A stretch of DNA of 51,917 bases from Parvularculaceae bacterium (GTDB taxonomy: Bacteria > Pseudomonadota > Alphaproteobacteria > Caulobacterales > Parvularculaceae), in contig JACADZ010000052.1 in NCBI GenBank assembly GCA_013389105.1, positions 1 to 51,917 on the forward strand. Direction: 5' to 3'. Of this stretch, positions 51,334 to 51,917 are shown piece after piece. Below the pieces are notes generated by a model. It did no database searches. It worked only from the letters and a program-made list of their open reading frames with translations, and was not told the DNA's origin. A program made the position numbers and the translations under genes. How positions within the stretch are numbered: the first letter of the stretch is position 1; every line of letters begins with the position of its first letter.

Positions 51334-51917
51334 ATGAGATTCCAACTGGTTTTGCTAGGCGCTGCGTTGGTCGCCTGCGGGCGCGACGAGCCGAAAGCCC
51401 CGATCGAGGACCTGACCCCGCCGCCGCCCCCGGCTACTGCCGACGTCGCCGCGCTCGACGAGTTTGGACCGTTCGAGGGGCGCGTGAACGGCGTCGCCTT
51501 CTGGGTGCACCCGTCCGTCCCATTCAATTCCATGGCGATCGTTTCGACAGATAAAGGTCTGCTCGCGCTCAATATTGAGGACGGAAAAGAAGTCGCGCGC
51601 GTCGAGGGTTTCAAAGGCGGCGCCGTGCAGGTGATCTATGACGGCGTATACCCGATCATCGATCCGGACGGCTTCAAGTCGCGCGGCGTCGTCGTTGCGC
51701 GTGACGATGATGCAGGCAAGATCCGATTTTTCGAGGTTCACAACGCAGCCCGTGAGCTGACGGAGCTTGGGGACGGTTTCGCCGTCGGGGAGATCGAGGC
51801 TTTTTGCGCCGGGCCGCAGTCTGACGGGTCGAACCGACTTGTTGTTTTCAGGGGGAGCAAAATGCTCACCTACGACCTCGATATCGGCGCGGACCGCGTC
51901 GCGGCGGCGCCGACGGC
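51334..51917 (+). CDS. Beta-propeller phytase-like lipoprotein, 5' part only
   Basis: The frame opens at ATG 51334 and stays open to the right edge (194 codons seen). Lipoprotein signal MRFQLVLLGAALVAC gives Cys15. After a Pro-rich linker (DLTPPPPPATAD) comes a beta-propeller start typical of 3-phytases: GVAFWVHPSVPFNSMAIVSTDKGLLALNIEDGKEV, a blade ending VQVIYDGVYPIIDPDGF, then VVVARDDDAGKIRFFEV. Phytases of this type release phosphate from inositol phosphates with calcium. Catalytic residues lie beyond what can be checked here. Divergent from rplM. Confidence 0.75.
   Translation, partial: MRFQLVLLGAALVACGRDEPKAPIEDLTPPPPPATADVAALDEFGPFEGRVNGVAFWVHPSVPFNSMAIVSTDKGLLALNIEDGKEVARVEGFKGGAVQVIYDGVYPIIDPDGFKSRGVVVARDDDAGKIRFFEVHNAARELTELGDGFAVGEIEAFCAGPQSDGSNRLVVFRGSKMLTYDLDIGADRVAAAPT

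Noticed and set aside
51128-51337. 69-codon plus-strand frame before the phytase-like gene
   Set aside because: It begins inside the rplM promoter and has no conserved features. Its stop overlaps the lipoprotein ATG, but that alone is weak evidence.

Overview
The window is about 52 kb of high-GC bacterial chromosome and reads as an alphaproteobacterium. The evidence is a circularly permuted two-piece tmRNA gene on the minus strand, an alpha-type SspB adaptor, a Usg-like protein, bactofilin, an ErpA/dgt/SPOR/nagZ/scpAB/tatABC gene block, fused cysNC, and two perfect matches to the CtrA motif TTAA-N7-TTAAC. A Caulobacterales/Parvularculales-like relative is plausible, but that is inference. Almost all of the sequence is ordinary chromosomal coding DNA. 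There is no prophage, CRISPR array or intact insertion sequence.

Layout. 0-0.7 kb: 3' end of a Pro/Ala-rich protein with 48-bp tandem repeats. 0.7-7.3 kb (minus): dgt, SPOR protein, nagZ, scpA, scpB, tatA, tatB, tatC, a cluster for cell-wall recycling, chromosome segregation and Tat export. 7.6-9.2 kb: erpA, then sspB beside ssrA (tmRNA), then a small HTH gene. 9.2-13.2 kb: acidic-linker lipoprotein divergent from a PiuC-type dioxygenase, a GFA-family enzyme, an unknown protein and a CoxE-like VWA protein. 13.2-16.2 kb (minus): a zinc locus of small Cys protein, ZnuD-like receptor and Zur. 16.2-21.7 kb: CAP protein, DUF2855, FkbM methyltransferase, double-FKBP lipoprotein, SLC13/RCK transporter. 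21.8-22.7 kb: decayed remnants of a TonB receptor and of a type ISP restriction enzyme. 22.7-26.1 kb: Usg-like protein, type III PLP decarboxylase, astB, tRNA-Trp. 26.2-30.4 kb: glpX, outer-membrane protein, methyltransferase lipoprotein, DUF2807 protein, membrane protein. 30.5-33.5 kb: secreted Gly-rich protein divergent from bactofilin. 33.5-39.6 kb (minus): rlmE, dual-specificity phosphatase, chagasin-like inhibitor, guaB, 2OG oxygenase-like gene, nuoG. 39.8-44.5 kb: TerB-like gene, then cysD and cysNC split by a foreign cassette. 44.7-47.7 kb: two tandem S8 proteases. 47.9-51.9 kb: Pr6Pr membrane protein, proC, ftsB-like gene, rpsI, rplM, and the start of a beta-propeller phytase-like lipoprotein.

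The most interesting structure is the cassette at 41.51-42.62 kb between cysD and cysNC. It holds a four-helix-bundle (S23/Avd-like) gene and a partner gene. It is bounded by eight perfect copies of the heptamer GGATTGG on the left and by the same heptamer inverted on the right. The upstream cysD carries an unusual N-terminal HTH-like domain, with a palindrome directly before its start codon. Other points worth attention are ssrA lying next to sspB, CtrA boxes in front of ftsB and an outer-membrane protein gene, a conserved-looking lipoprotein next to piuC, and a nuoG gene separated from the rest of complex I.
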